NCBI GenBank assembly: GCA_023935145.1
Contig: CM043705.1
Coordinates: forward strand, 89,500,084-89,564,083
Length of the DNA: 64,000 nt
Reading direction: 5' to 3'
From: Bretschneidera sinensis
Taxonomy: Eukaryota > Streptophyta > Magnoliopsida > Brassicales > Akaniaceae
Shown here: piece after piece, positions 34,501-48,000 of the stretch
How the letters are laid out: each line of letters begins with the position of its first letter
How positions within the stretch are numbered: position 1 is the first letter of the stretch
The notes under the pieces: generated by a model
What the model was told of the DNA's origin: nothing
What the model saw: the letters and a program-made list of their open reading frames with translations, nothing else
Database searches by the model: none
Made by a program: the position numbers and the translations under genes

Positions 34501-37500
34501 AGAAACAAGTCGATGCTCCACACACACGACAAACAGTTAGGTTACCATGTAGGCACAACCTAAAAACAACAAGATTCGGGGACATCAGTTGAGATAAGAC
34601 TTGAACTTTTTGTCTTGAGTGAAACAAAGACTTTGACTGGCTTGGATCCACCAAACGGGTCGGATCGGGTCGACTTCATCAAAACAAGGGTGAATCCGGG
34701 TGAAAATGGGTCGGGTTAGCAAAGGACAAACAAATCCGGGTCGGGTTAGACCAATAGATTCGGGTCGGGTCGAGCCAAAGCTCAAAACATTTGTTTCTTT
34801 TCTTCTTCACTGATGTGATGATAATAAAAAGCAAAGACTTCTCTGCTTCTTCGTTCTTTTTCTTCTTCAACAGAAACACAAGACCCAAATAAACTCAAAC
34901 AAACCCATATCTATAGTCGGATCGCGACAAGGGGAAACGGGTCGCAACGGATCAGCTACTATGTATAGTTGGCGGAACGAATCGCCGGTGGTTGGGTTTT
35001 GGTCATCGGAGCAGGGTGAGTCATAATTTGACCTTGGATTGTCGTGAAGACGCCGAAATAGTTGACAATGGAGAAAAAAGACCAAATCTGGGTGACGAAC
35101 TGAGTTAGCTTGAGTTGAACGCCGTACTTGTGCTAGAATGAGTTGCGAGAAGAGGGGTTTTGGTCGCCGTACAGTGCAAACCTGATGGTGGTCTTCGATC
35201 AATGAGCTATAGAGATACACCGGAAAAGCCGTTGGAAAAGGATGGAAAAACATAACAAAAATTATAAATAGATTCTAAACCGAACTGAATATGTATATTT
35301 TGTTTGTTTTTTCTCTCTTTCTTGTCCAGTGTGAACCACCTGGATCTCAAACTTGTTCCAATACCATGTTGGAGAAGACGAACACTTTCTCATTGGCGGC
35401 TTGACCTCGTGATCTTTGAGGAAGACTGTTGTGAGCTTCATGCAGTAGAGAAGAGGCAAAGAAGATCGCAATTGGTGCTGGAGAAGAAGACAAAATGAGG
35501 GTGCACCAGAATCACGTTGGAGATGACAAGGACACATCAGAATCATGTCGAACAAGACAAGGACACACCGGAAAAAAAGGAATCAAATGCTAAAAACTAG
35601 ATTTTTTTTTTTGTTTTTTAAGAGGAGTTCACAAACACCACCAGGGTCCTAAGCATGGTGCTCTGATACCTTGTTGTAGTTTGGGTTTAGGGTTTAGTAA
35701 GTGAGGGAAGAGAGGGAGAAGAGAGACATAGAGAGTGAAAGAGATGGTGGCTACGAATCCAAAAGTATCCTAACCCTAAGGTTACTAGTAGTATTTATAG
35801 AGAACATAATATAAAGAGATTACTAATTACTCTTACACTCTAACAAGCGTCATGTCTACTGCTGCATTTGTTTAAGTTTTATTTAACTCGGGCATGTGGT
35901 CGATCATGCTTAGATGCAAATATCTTAAATTTTAAAGTGTTTGTGTATAATTTTTCTGTTGACATTCTCAACAATGAAACTAAGCAGATAAGAGACTTGA
36001 ATTTTTTTATAAGATCTGTTGATGTCAAAAAGAAGTCGAAGGGTGATTTTGTCAAGTCCAGTCTTACGTCTAATTGAGTAATCTTGCTAAGATCGGATCC
36101 ATACGAGCAGGGCACAGGAACACCTGAAAAAGGAAGCTGCCTAGAGGTTTTGTTCTCCGGGAGGGCCTTCCAACGATCAAGTGAGCAGATGACTGAGGAT
36201 GAAGTGAGGAAGAGAAAAATATTTGGGAAAGTGTGTAAAGATTGTGATGCGTCGGATAATGCTTTTGGTCGGTGCACCCGCGTCGGCCTTGATGCTTCTA
36301 ATAGGTGTGCTCATGCCAGCCTTCAGGCTTCGGGGGTCCTAATGGGTAGCTTTGGTCAGTTCACCCACATCGGTCTTTAGGGCTTCAGTGGCCCCAGTGG
36401 GTCTTTGGTCGGTCCACCCTCGTTGATTTTTGGGGCTTCATTGGCCCTAGTGAGTGATTGGTCGGTCCACTCACGTCGGTCTTTTGTGGGCCTTAGTGGG
36501 TAATTTTGGTTGGTCCACCCTCGTCGTTTTTTGGGGCTTCAGTGGGCTCTTGTGGGTGATTGGTCGGTCCATCCATGTAGGTCTATGGGGCTTTAGTGGG
36601 CCCTAGTGGGTCTCTCGTTGGTCTTCCCACGTTGATCTTTTGGGCTCTAGTGCGCCGTAGTGCGTGATTCTGGCAGTTTACCCACATTGGTCTTTGGGGC
36701 TACAATGGCCTAGTGGGGACTCTAGTTGGTTCACTTACGTCGGTCTATGGGGCTTCAGTTGGCCTCAGTGGGTGACTTTGGTCAATCTACTCACGTCAGT
36801 CTTTGGGGCTTCAGTGAGACCCATTGGGGACTTTAGTTGGTCCACTCACTTTGGTCTTTGAGGCTTCAATGGGTGACTAGTCGGTCCACCCATGTTGATC
36901 TTTGGGGCTTCAATGATCCCTAGTGGGGACTTTGGTTAGTCCATCCACATCGGTGGCTTCAATGAGCTCCAGTGGGGACTTTAGTTGGTCCACCCAGGTC
37001 GGTTTTTGGGGCTTCAGGTCAGTCCACTCACATTGGTCTTTGGGGTTTTGTCGGTCTCAGTGGATGACTCCCGTCGGTCCACTCACGTTAGTCTTTAGGG
37101 CTTTAGTGGACCCTAGTGGGTGACTCTGGTCGGTTCACTCATGTCAGTCTTTGGGGCTTTAGTGGGTCCAGGGGCTTCAGTGGCCCGACGAGAAGCTCTT
37201 CTTTGATGGGACAGTTGGATTCCCCAAGGTAACCTCCCGTGATGATGTGCCTTCTCGACAGTTGGGGGAGTTAATGATTTTAACTTTTTAGAATCTATAA
37301 TAAGGGGTGTGAGTTTTCATTTTACTCACCTTTTCATTTGCAAACTTAGAGAGGTCCTTCCTCACTTCGGCACACTTGAGTTGGCTTTTCGCTTCGGATC
37401 TTTAACCCATACAAAAGTTTCCTGATAAGCTTTCGATGTTGTAATCTTGCTTTTTCATTATGTCTTCTTCTTGTTCAAGTAGTGATAGACTAGTAGACTT

Positions 37501-40500
37501 AGGAAACGAAGAGGGATCTAGGGAAGATATGGGTAGTTTGGAGTCCGAAGCCTCCCGTTCTATCAAGCTCGATGGCTGCCCATCCCCTTGTAACAATCAC
37601 CCATGCCAATACGAGTGGTTCGATGATAGAGGTAGTCCAGGCCAGGATGAGGTTGGATTATGTCATAGTGCATTATCAGGTAAAAGAGGAGATGTGTACA
37701 TTATTTGAGAGGGAGTTGGAAGACTTCTAAGTAAGGTACTGTTTTCTCATAGTGTTTTCACTTTGGCTCCCAAGAGACAATGAGAAAGCCTACTCGACGG
37801 TTGGGCTTAGGCCGCCGTATGAACTCATCTGCTATCTTGACTACATGAAGGGTGGACTAAGGTTCCCTTTGGATAAGGACGTCGTAAATTTGGTGAACGA
37901 TTTTGACATCAGCCTTGCCAAGTTGACGCCCAACACGGAGATAATGTCAATATCTCAGGAGTTTCTATGTGGTGAAGAGTGAGTTTGGATGGTTTAATTT
38001 TCATTACAGGAAGACTGCAAAATCATCTTTGATCTTCCCTAATCCGTCAAGAATAGGAAGAATAGTTCTTTTTTGTTCAAGGTCCTATGATCTTTATGAC
38101 CATTTGGGAATGGGACTTTAAGGAGTACGAGTCATAAAGAATCTTCCCAAGCTTAACGCCGAGGACAGAAGGGTCGTTAATTCCCTACTGAACATCGAGC
38201 CAAAGGCCAAAGCTTTGATTGATGAAAGTTTGTTGAGGAGATACAAACTTAGTGTAGTTGACGACGGTAGTTAGCCACCGTTGCTAGTGTCTTGCGTTCT
38301 TCTGTTTATTGTTTTTGCATAGATATTTGCCTAAGTGTTTCCTGATCATGTTTTGTTTCTTTTGCCAGCATAAATGTTTTCAAGGAATCAGCCGTTGAAG
38401 AGAGCGAGCCATCTCTTTCCAGCGGTGCCAAAGAGAGAGACTGACCCTCATCTTACCGAGAGCAAGAAAAGACTGCGAGAAGTGGAAGCTGAGGGAGTGG
38501 CACTCAAGAAGGCCCTCGAGATCAAACTGTGGTTCTTAGGGTTTTGGCTTTCGGATCTTTATCAACTCCCCCCCTCGCTCCTTTTGCTTTGTCTATCGGG
38601 GAGGCCTCATGCTTCGACGTCTTTTAGAGTTGCTAGGAGTGAAGGTCACTGATTCGACCATAGGTAACAAATCTGTGGCGGCTAGGGGGCATTCTTCCGC
38701 CTGACGAGGTAGAGATAGGGGATTACCTCCACAAGATGCTGCCGTCGACCTTGGCCCGGTCTGCCCAAAAGGTATGGCATCCTACACTTAGTGAATTTCT
38801 CTTTGGTTTTGTTGTTTTTGTGATAGATCTCATGTCTTGCCTTGCAGACTGGTATGCTAGTGGCCTTCGCCGAGGAGTGAATCCTTCATATGAACAAGGC
38901 TATTATCAACCTTAATGATGACGTAGGCAAATAAGAGAAGAAGTTGATGACTGAGATGGGGAAAATGAAGGAGCTCAAGTCCACCCAGCATGCTTGAAGG
39001 CAGATCTCACAGCCACAGTTGAGTTGGCCAAGGCCATTCAAGAGGAGAAGGCGACGGAGGTTGGTTGTCTTCAGAAGGAGCTCAGGATGGCCAAGGAGAA
39101 ATCATAGAGGATGACACAAGGAGAAGCCATAGAGGAGTATTGGGAGTTGGCGAATCCACTGAATGCCTGACCATAGGCTTCAACATGGCCAAAGAAGAGG
39201 GGGCCAAGATCTGACCTCACCTCAATTGGTCTTTAGTGGTTATGCCTTAAGCCTAAGGTGGGGGCACTATGGCTCATGGGAGATGGTCAGGTTGAGCCTG
39301 GCGTGGAGGCGGACTCTATGGCTTGTTAGAGGGAGCCAACTGAGGAGAGGGACGCAGCAATGGAGTAGGGCTAGTTTTTTTTTTTTTTGGTTTTTTCTCT
39401 TGTAATTGGTCTTAGGTCCCTCCTCATGTACTTTATATGGAATGAATGAAAATGAACTCTTTTGTTACTTATCTTTTTTATGCATGTTGTAAGTTTCAAC
39501 AATGCTTCATCTCTGACTCCTTTTATTAGGTCTAGATTCATCCTCAGTCCTTTCTCGTTCTTGTTGACATCAAAGAGTTGCACTCGAAGGGAAAGTTCTC
39601 CCATGTAGAAGTTCTTTGACCCACAACGCATGCGAACCATCAAGTCATTTTTTCAAAGTTTGCAGTATGGTTATGTTTGTCACCTCGGCTTGCCCGTTGA
39701 CATGTGGGTACCCAACGGAGGAAAATCGGTTGTCGATCTACAGGTCTTTGCAAAATTTATTGAAATGAGTATTTTCAAATTGCTTTCCGTTGTCGGTTAC
39801 CAGCACCCTTGGTACTCCATATTGGAAAATTATGGACTTCCAGACGAAGTCTCTCGATTTTTCATATGTGATCTTGGCGAGAGGTTTAGCCTCGGCCCAC
39901 TTGGTGAAGTTGTCCGTTGCCATGATCAAGAACTAATGTTGACATTATGCTTTGGGAAAGGGACCTAGTATGTTGATACCCCACATCGTGAAAGACATTG
40001 GGTTAGTGATGACCGTCAAAGGATTAGTGGGGCAGCAAGGGATTGGGTGAACTTTTGGCACTTAACGCATTTTTTGACAAAGTATGGCTTTGTTTTGGAG
40101 TGTTATCCAATAGTACCCTTGCCTTGGGATTTTGTGTGCGCGAGAGCTCGCCTACCAAGGTAGAGATCCCTTCATGAACTTCTCTACGGGCATAGTCTGC
40201 TTCTTGAGGCTTCAAGCACTTCAGGTATGGTAATGTGAAGGACCTTATGTATAATTGGTCTCCGATCATGCAATATCAGGCTTCCCAAAAATTAACTTTT
40301 TTGCCTCTGACTCGGGTAGTTCGTTATTCTAGATGTATTTGACAATTGGGTTCATCCAATTTGGTTCGTCGTTTATGCCCATTACCCTAGCTTCTTCTGT
40401 ACTAGGGCTAGACAAGATTTCTTCTGTGCGAGGCTTCCTTGTCCAGCATGACTTTTATCTTCTTGGGAATGGCTTCGATCCCTGAGTTACCATAAACCCT

Positions 40501-41990
40501 AGGAACTTCACTTGCCGGTTAATGAGATTTGTAAATCGGTGGTGTCACTCCAAAATCACATTTTGATGGCAAAGGCTGTGTTAGTTTGATTGGGTTTCAT
40601 ACATCATGATCTGATTGTATCCAGAGTAGGCATTCATGAAGCTAATCATTTCATAGCCTGAGGTTGCATCAACTAATTGGTCAATTCTTGGTAAAGGAAC
40701 GCTATCTTTGGGAAAAACCTTGTTTAAGTCGGTGAAATCGCTGCAGATTCGCCACTTTCCGTTTGGTTTCTTGACCATGATAACATTAGCCAACCAATTC
40801 GGGTAGTCAATCCCTTAGATGAATTGAACTTTGAGGAGTTTTTTTGACTTCAGTGTTGATGGCTTGCTGTCTTTCAGGGCCGAAAAGTCGCTTATTTTGG
40901 ATCACTGGTTTATGCTTGAGGGGTCAATGTTTAGGAGATGGATCTTTACCTTAGGATCAATCCTTGACATCTAAGCTGTTGACCATGCAAAGATGTCTTG
41001 GAAACGGACTCGACCTCATGATCAGAGAGCTGGGCACCGTCATTTCACCTCGGTCGTCACGCCGATGAGAGTGAATCTCGACGACGCGAGGGTTCGGGGT
41101 GTGAGGTTTTTCTCAGCTTTCCCTAGTAGGAAGAGCTGCACTAACCTCATTGAGGTGTGCTTGGTAGGGATAGTGACCAGCACAACTAAATTGTCATACT
41201 GATATCGGAGCTCTTCGTGCTTGGCTCGGTTGATCGAGGCCAAGATGTCCTTAGCTCACCGTCCTTAGACCGAACTGAACCCGCTCATCGTTTGCCTCAG
41301 GGTTTTGACAGGTCTTCGAGGTCTGACGAAGGTTGTGCCCATCTATAGGTCTTGCGAGCGGAAAAAGTTAAGCCACTTCTCCTCTCTACCTCAGTGGTTA
41401 GGTGAATACTGCTCCTTAAAGTTAGGGGAGGTGTTGATGGTTTCTTAGGCGGTCTTGTTCATATGAATTTATCGGTCTCCCATAGACGGCGCAAATTGTT
41501 GATGCCGAAAAGAAGCCTAAGGGGTGATTTTGTCAAGTCCATTCTTACGTCCAATCCAGCAGTCTTGCTAAGGTCGGATCCACATGAGTAGGGCATAGGA
41601 ACACCTGAAAGAGGAAGCCTCCCAAAGGTTTTGTTCTCTGGGAGTGCCCTTCGATGATCAAGTGAGTAGATGACTAGGGATGACGTGAAAGGATGAAGTG
41701 AGGGTAGAGAGGATTTTTTGGGGAGGTGTAAAGAATGTGATACCTGGAATAATGAGCCATTGTGGGTCCCCTCTGTGAAGATACCAGGTTTTATCAACAG
41801 CCGCAGTTGTTCGTTGCTCCACCAATTGCTATGTTAAATTTTTGTCTCAGTTTTGTTTGTTGCTGCCACCCACCCTTGCCACCACTAACCATCGAAATTT
41901 GTGCTCCAACCGAGAGAATATTTCCTCCCCTTTCTTCCTTTGTTCTACTTTTAATCTTTTTTCTCACTTGTTTCTCTAATCCCCTAGTCC

Positions 41991-42050
<60 letters not shown>

Positions 42051-45000
42051 CTTTTTCTTGGCTAATTGTGCCTTCTCTTTTTTTCTCCAAATTTTTCTTC
42101 TTTCTCTATCTAATCTCAACTTCTCTCTCCTCTTATTAATCCTCATTATTCTCTGTTTCAATTCCGAATCTTCTCTCTTTCTAAAACATCTCTTTACCTT
42201 TCGCACTCTTCTACAATAATTTCTATCTCTTGACTTCTCTCATTTTCTTTCTCATTTTCCCAATTTTTGGTGGACTTGGCAGGGATTGGTGGATTTCACA
42301 TTTTGATGATTTGGATGGCGTTAGAGCTACGATCTATTGAAGATTTTGGAAAGCATTTTTTTGGGTTATATCTTGTATGGGTTAAATTTTGTAATCAAAC
42401 ACATGACAATTTTATTAATATTACCATGCGTTGAGGGGGTGGTGAGAGAATATTATAGAATATTCTAGATATATTGTGGTATGATTAGGTTAGGATTCTT
42501 AGGTGATTTAGTTTCCTTATAATGCTACTTAGTTTATTTTATAAACCTACAAGGGTCTCTATGTAATCATTCTACTATTATCACTAAAAATAGACAATTA
42601 ATATTGAGTTATTTTTCATCCCCGGAATGATTTCTCTCTTTGGCAAAGTTTTATCAAAGATGTGTTGACACGATAAGGGCTCTACAAGAAGATTTAAGTG
42701 TCCAAGCCACTAGTGATGATGGAAGAAATTTGGATGGATAGGGAGATTCCCGCAACACCTCTAGAGAGAGATAAGTTGAAAAGTCCAAGTGTATTCAAGG
42801 ATGAAGAATTGTTCGTGAATATATCAAGAGATGAGCCAAACAAAGAGAGAATGATTGCTTCGAAAAGTAAGCGGATGAAATGGGAAGACCAAAAGGAAGG
42901 ATTGCACCAACTAAAGAAAAAAGTCAAATTTGATGATGAGGTGGAGAATTTGAGCCAAGATGGAGATTTGTTAAGATTTTGGCTCAAATCCCCACAAAGA
43001 GAATTTCTAATTGGTTTGGGAAAAGTGGTTTCGTATTTTATAGTTGCTTATTCTAATATGAGTATAAGTAATTTCTTATGTTGTTCTTTTCCTAATAATA
43101 TTAGGAAAATATTCTCTTTAGAAATGGGGTATTAAAGAAGGTTTGAGGTATATTCATAATTCCAATATACATTGTAAATCAGAGAGATTTACTACTAGAG
43201 TTAGGGTGAGAGTTTTGGGTGTATTGGGATTTTGGGTTGTTAAATAGAGAGAACTCTTACACCTAGAGTTAGGTTGAGAGTTTTGGGTGTATTAGGGCTT
43301 TCAGGTTGTGAGATTGTGAGAGTTTAGCAATTTTGCTCTTCCTAAAGTTGTAATTGAAGATTAATAAAGCAATATGTTTGTTGGTGGACGTAGGCAAAGA
43401 GGTTGTCGAACCACGTTGAATTGTTGTGTTCTTGCTCTTTGTTTATTTTGCCTATTAAATTGTTGTGGTTGTGTTTTTTGCTGTATTCTGATCATCAATC
43501 AATAATACAAAGTTTCTTTTCAATTCTTAATTTCAACATGGTATCAGAGCTATTTATCCTGTTTTGAGAGTTGTTTTTTGAGCTTCCATAATTTCGGCGG
43601 GCGGCTTAATGCTGCTCATCTGGTCATTAATTCTAAAAAAAATTTGGTCTTGGATACTGTTCAGGACACTATTCTCGAGTACTGTTCACGACACTATTCT
43701 CGAGTACTGTTCGAGAAATAGATTCGTACGAAAAAAGAGTGAAAAAAGGTAGTAAAAAAAAACTGAACAAACAAAAAAAGGGCTCACTATTAAAAAACAA
43801 CAGTTAAAAGAAGAAGAAGAGTTCCTCACCCCGATGTTGTTGACCCATACATGATGATGTTAACCCGATCCTACCTGTGTTGATGTTGTTTCTTCTCGAC
43901 TCAATGATTGTACCCGTTCAAGTCAGAGTCAAAGTTAGTAAAAAAAAAAAGACAAAAAGTTGAAGTCTTGTTCATCCGGTGTTCTCAGATCTTGTACTCG
44001 TTAGGTGGTACTGAAGTGGTGACCTAACTATTTGTCGTGGGTGTGGAGCCCCAACGTGTTGTAATGGGTTATTCTAATTTATGGGTTTGAGTTTATTTAT
44101 TTTAGATTGGATGAGGTTTGTTGTTGGTATGGATTTCTTTGTAACAAGTTGGTGCATGTGTATGTTCCAACTTGAGGGCGAGTGTTGAGAGTCCTACTTA
44201 GGTTTCATATTATGTGTCCTAATAGGTTTTTTAGTTTTACTTAGTTTATGTCTATCTTATCTAGTTGATGGCTAGTCTTATTAGGTTTGATATTCATAAG
44301 TCTATATATAGAACTGTTGGATTGTATTCAGATCATCAATCAATAATACAAAGTTTCTTTTCAATTCTTAATTCCAACTAGTACCATTGTCGTTTTTTGC
44401 ATTTTAAGGACGGTTATATCGTTACGAGTTTTTAAGATTTTCATTTTTAAATAATATAAATGATTGTTGTATTTTTAGTTTGTCTTGCTACATAGAAATG
44501 ATTTCCCATGTACTTACAGATGATAGTCTTATCAGTCGTCAGTAATGTCTTCCTCATCTTAGTAATCATCTGTTATGGATGTGGTTGTTGAAGATGTGAA
44601 AAAAAATCGGATAACAATATGCAATAATTAACTTTCTTTGTTATATGTTTTGTTTGGATTTATCTGGCTGCCTACAATCACCATTTCATGTTAGTTGTTT
44701 GTTCTATACTTTTTTGCTGATGCTATTATATAATATTGGGATCTTGCAGGTTGCATGTGATGATCAAGCCGAAAAGTATGAGAGGGCATTTATTCTCCAG
44801 TTGTTAGGCTCTAGCAGTGCCAACAGCAATATAGAGGTAGCATATGATTTATGACATTGAACAATTCTCATAGAGCTAGTTGTTTAGTTCCTAACTTGCA
44901 TATTCCTAACTAGCGTATGGGTATGAGCTTTTTTTTCTCTCTAAAATTTAATGGCTAATTTTGGGTTGGGGAATCTTCAATCAATGATACATAGGCTTGG

Positions 45001-48000
45001 GTCGTGTTAATGTGTCATATATATTTGAATTCCCAAAAAATGGCTGGATTCTTGAAGTGGCCCAAAGTTCAATTATACTAGAAGTGTCTGTTGAACATTG
45101 CGTGTCTGCTATGAATAGCTTACTCAGACTATCTCACTTTGTTTACCCATGAATGGATGAATAGTATAATAACTGCTTTCAAACTTTTGCTGAACTAGGA
45201 ATACCTTGGTTAGACTTATTTTTGGGTATGTGTTCTACATGTGTATTACACAGTTGTGCTGTGCATCTTAGTATTATCTTTTTTATATGGTTTTTTGAAA
45301 TTTAATGTATGAATCTTATCCATCCAAAAGTCCAATTGGGCAATCGGTCTTTGATGTTTATAGCAGATTATCATAATGTCAAAAAGTTGTTGCCTGTACT
45401 TAATAAGATTATATATCTTGTTTCTATTTTGCATCTTGCCTCCTAGTCTTTGTCACGGTTTGAATATTTTATTTGTCCGATGTTTCTCATCATGATTATA
45501 TTTCCTAACAAGGCTTTTGTTTGCAGCTTCTTAAACTGTCTGTTGAAGATTATATCAAAGATTTTGATCCTTTATCTCATGTAAGCAACATTTACATATA
45601 TACACTCGGTTGTGTTTTAAGTATATTATTGATGAATAGATTTATGTCATCTTTATGTAAATTGTTCTGATACAAAGGCGGGAATCTGGCCTGATAACAT
45701 TTGCTGAGGAACAACCTTCTTTTTTCCTGCATTCTTGTTTGGTTAATAGATGTACTTTTATCTGTTTGCTCTTAGGCTTTCCCACAGCGTGAGCAGTTGC
45801 AGCTGCAGTATTATGATAAAGTCCAACAAGAACCATATAATTTCTTGTTTAAAGATGCTTGCGTGAAAAATGTGTTGCCAGACCCTGATGTGCCCCGTGG
45901 CTGTGATGCAAATTCGACAGAGTATGTAGCTTGGATGGAAGGGTTTTGTCTTTAGATTTTTATTATTTTCTGTTACTTTTGGTCATCTCAGTTGAGGTCT
46001 ACTACTATTCACCCTGTGCCTCTATCTATTTTATGTTGCTTAATCCCTAAATCATTAAGGGCTATGTTTTTAGGTTTTATTTGCAACCTGGAGCCAAACC
46101 TAAGCTTGGATCTGGTGATAGAGATGAGACTTTAACTCGATTGTTGGCAAATTTGTCAGTCGAGGAATTAGGTGCTCGGTGGATCCGGCCTTTTCCACCG
46201 AGGTACCCAGTTCATGATAGTGAGGTAAGACATTTTAAAAGTGAATATTTAATGGATAATGCAGTTTATTTGTTTTACTTGTACGGGTCAATATTTTCAG
46301 CTAGTTTGGCTCAATCTGGATAACAACCCTGAGCTTGTATGGGATCATGGTATGTGTGCTGATACTAGCAGAGGAGCCGCAGTGAGGGAACTGATTGCAA
46401 GAGCTTTGAAGGGACCACTTGCGCCTGCACAACAAGAGGTTCTTATACCCTTTATATTACATGTCTATTCAAGTGGCATCACACATGTGAAAACACATGT
46501 GTATAGGGAATGCTAACCTCGTATACATTGTGTAGAGGATATCTATGTCACCATTTTCGTTGGACGAAAAATACCCCTATAATTCCATTAAGAACGAAGA
46601 CACCAAAGTAATTTCGATTAAAGCAAATCTAGGGAAAGAGTTCCATCTACTTCAACCTTTCCACCAACCTCAGTGAATGTCTATTTTTCAATCGCAAAAG
46701 TACTCAAACTTCATCTTATAAAAAAAAAGTACACAAACTCCAAATGAAACTCAATCTTTGAGTGCTCCTACGATTTAAATATATCCTTTTAGTTTTTTTT
46801 TTTTTTAAAAAAAAAGATGTATCCTTTTATAAAGATTTTTATATATTGTATTTGTTTTGGAACAATATGCGTTGTTAAATTTTTCGGTTAAAAAATTTAT
46901 TAAACCGATTATTTCTGTTTGGGTCACGGTTTTGGTGAATGGTTCGGTTACCAGAACCATGAACACCTTAATGCATGGCATTTTTGTTTTAACCAAAACT
47001 GTAAACTGAGCCGAAATAATCGGTTCGGTAAATTTTTGAACTGAAACCGAACCGATTCCATCAGCCAGTTAACCAAGACCTTGGTTAACTGATTTTTCGG
47101 TTCTGTTATCCGATTTGAACTGATAAATCTGCCTTAAATAATTATTAACCATTCACCAAAACCGTTTGGTATGAAACGAATAGGAGGGAAGAGGAAAGGT
47201 CAATTGTTTCCCTCAATGATTGGTGGCTCAATATCCTTAATATTTGGTTCGGTGGAACTTTTTTTTTTTGGGTAAATGAGGAGGAGCTTATAAAGTTTAT
47301 AGAATTCTTGTTTTGTAAATAGTTGTTTTTGTACATGGGCATCCCCTTGGTGCCTTTTAATACCATTCTTTACTTAACAAAAAAAGAGTTCCTAAACAAT
47401 AATTGATACGGTTTCAAATTTTTTTTCTTCATATTATTAGTTATTAACACTGTATTTATTCATATACATTCTGTTTGTTTGCAGTCACATTTATTTGCTT
47501 TTGAAATCAGTTTAAAGAATTAAGGATTCATCTGGCATAGGATTAAAACTTGTTCAATGGATGAGTTCAAAAAGATATTAGGAGCTTCTTTAGGGTTTAG
47601 GTTTGATGGATCCGCTGCCCTGCCAAAGGCATGATTCACAATCAGATTGATAGCACATCATTGTATGTAACTTCATGAATAGTTTAGAAATTTTTTTGGA
47701 AGTCATCTATAGTGCTTATTGGTAATTATGTTCATTTACATGAAATGAGCATTTGTTTTGTTAATGAACGCAATGAAATCTAAGGAATATTTAATACTTT
47801 ATTAGTAAGTACTAATTTTTATCTCCCAATGTTATTAATTATGAAATCTAAGGAATATTTAATACTTTATTAATTAGTACTAATTTTTATCTCCCAATGT
47901 TATTAATTATTAAAGAGCAACTGTAGATATATGCTCTCGAAAAAGAAGGCAGCATCTCATTTGTGATGTAATTATAGATTTCTGATTTGATGCTTGTGTA

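Larger units (their letters stand above)
36017..41770 (-). mobile_element. Ty3/gypsy (Tat-like) retrotransposon, minus strand, deleted
   Basis: Similar LTR segments lie at about 36017-36260 and 41497-41745, both beginning TGTTGATG on the plus strand. On the minus strand, the sequence after the 5' LTR is ATTTGCGCCGTCTATGGGAG, a gypsy-type leader/primer site. The internal region has, in minus-strand order, partial reverse transcriptase, a deletion, and integrase. Next to the 3' LTR is a plus-strand (antisense) extra gene. Gag, the RT palm and RNase H are missing. The 5' LTR is much shorter than the 3' LTR, which contains a minisatellite. The element sits antisense in CNOT11 intron 2. Confidence 0.85.
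32931..44749 (+). other. CNOT11 intron 2 (11.8 kb), packed with retroelements
   Basis: The donor is GTGAGT after VN; the acceptor is TTGCAG before VACDDQ. Most of the intron is a minus-strand TRIM, a minus-strand gypsy element and copia-type remains. 32931-34295 shows only AT-rich intron sequence. Confidence 0.88.

Noticed and set aside
35846..36016. Short gap between the TRIM and gypsy elements as a solo element
   Set aside because: It is only about 170 bases of AT-rich intron sequence with no terminal repeats.
36255..37195. Regular repeats as a CRISPR-like array
   Set aside because: Units are contiguous, diverged, vary in length and lie in a plant gypsy LTR; there are no spacers.
41762..42206. 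Open frames with long Ile-Tyr runs
   Set aside because: They are produced by the (TA)n microsatellite.
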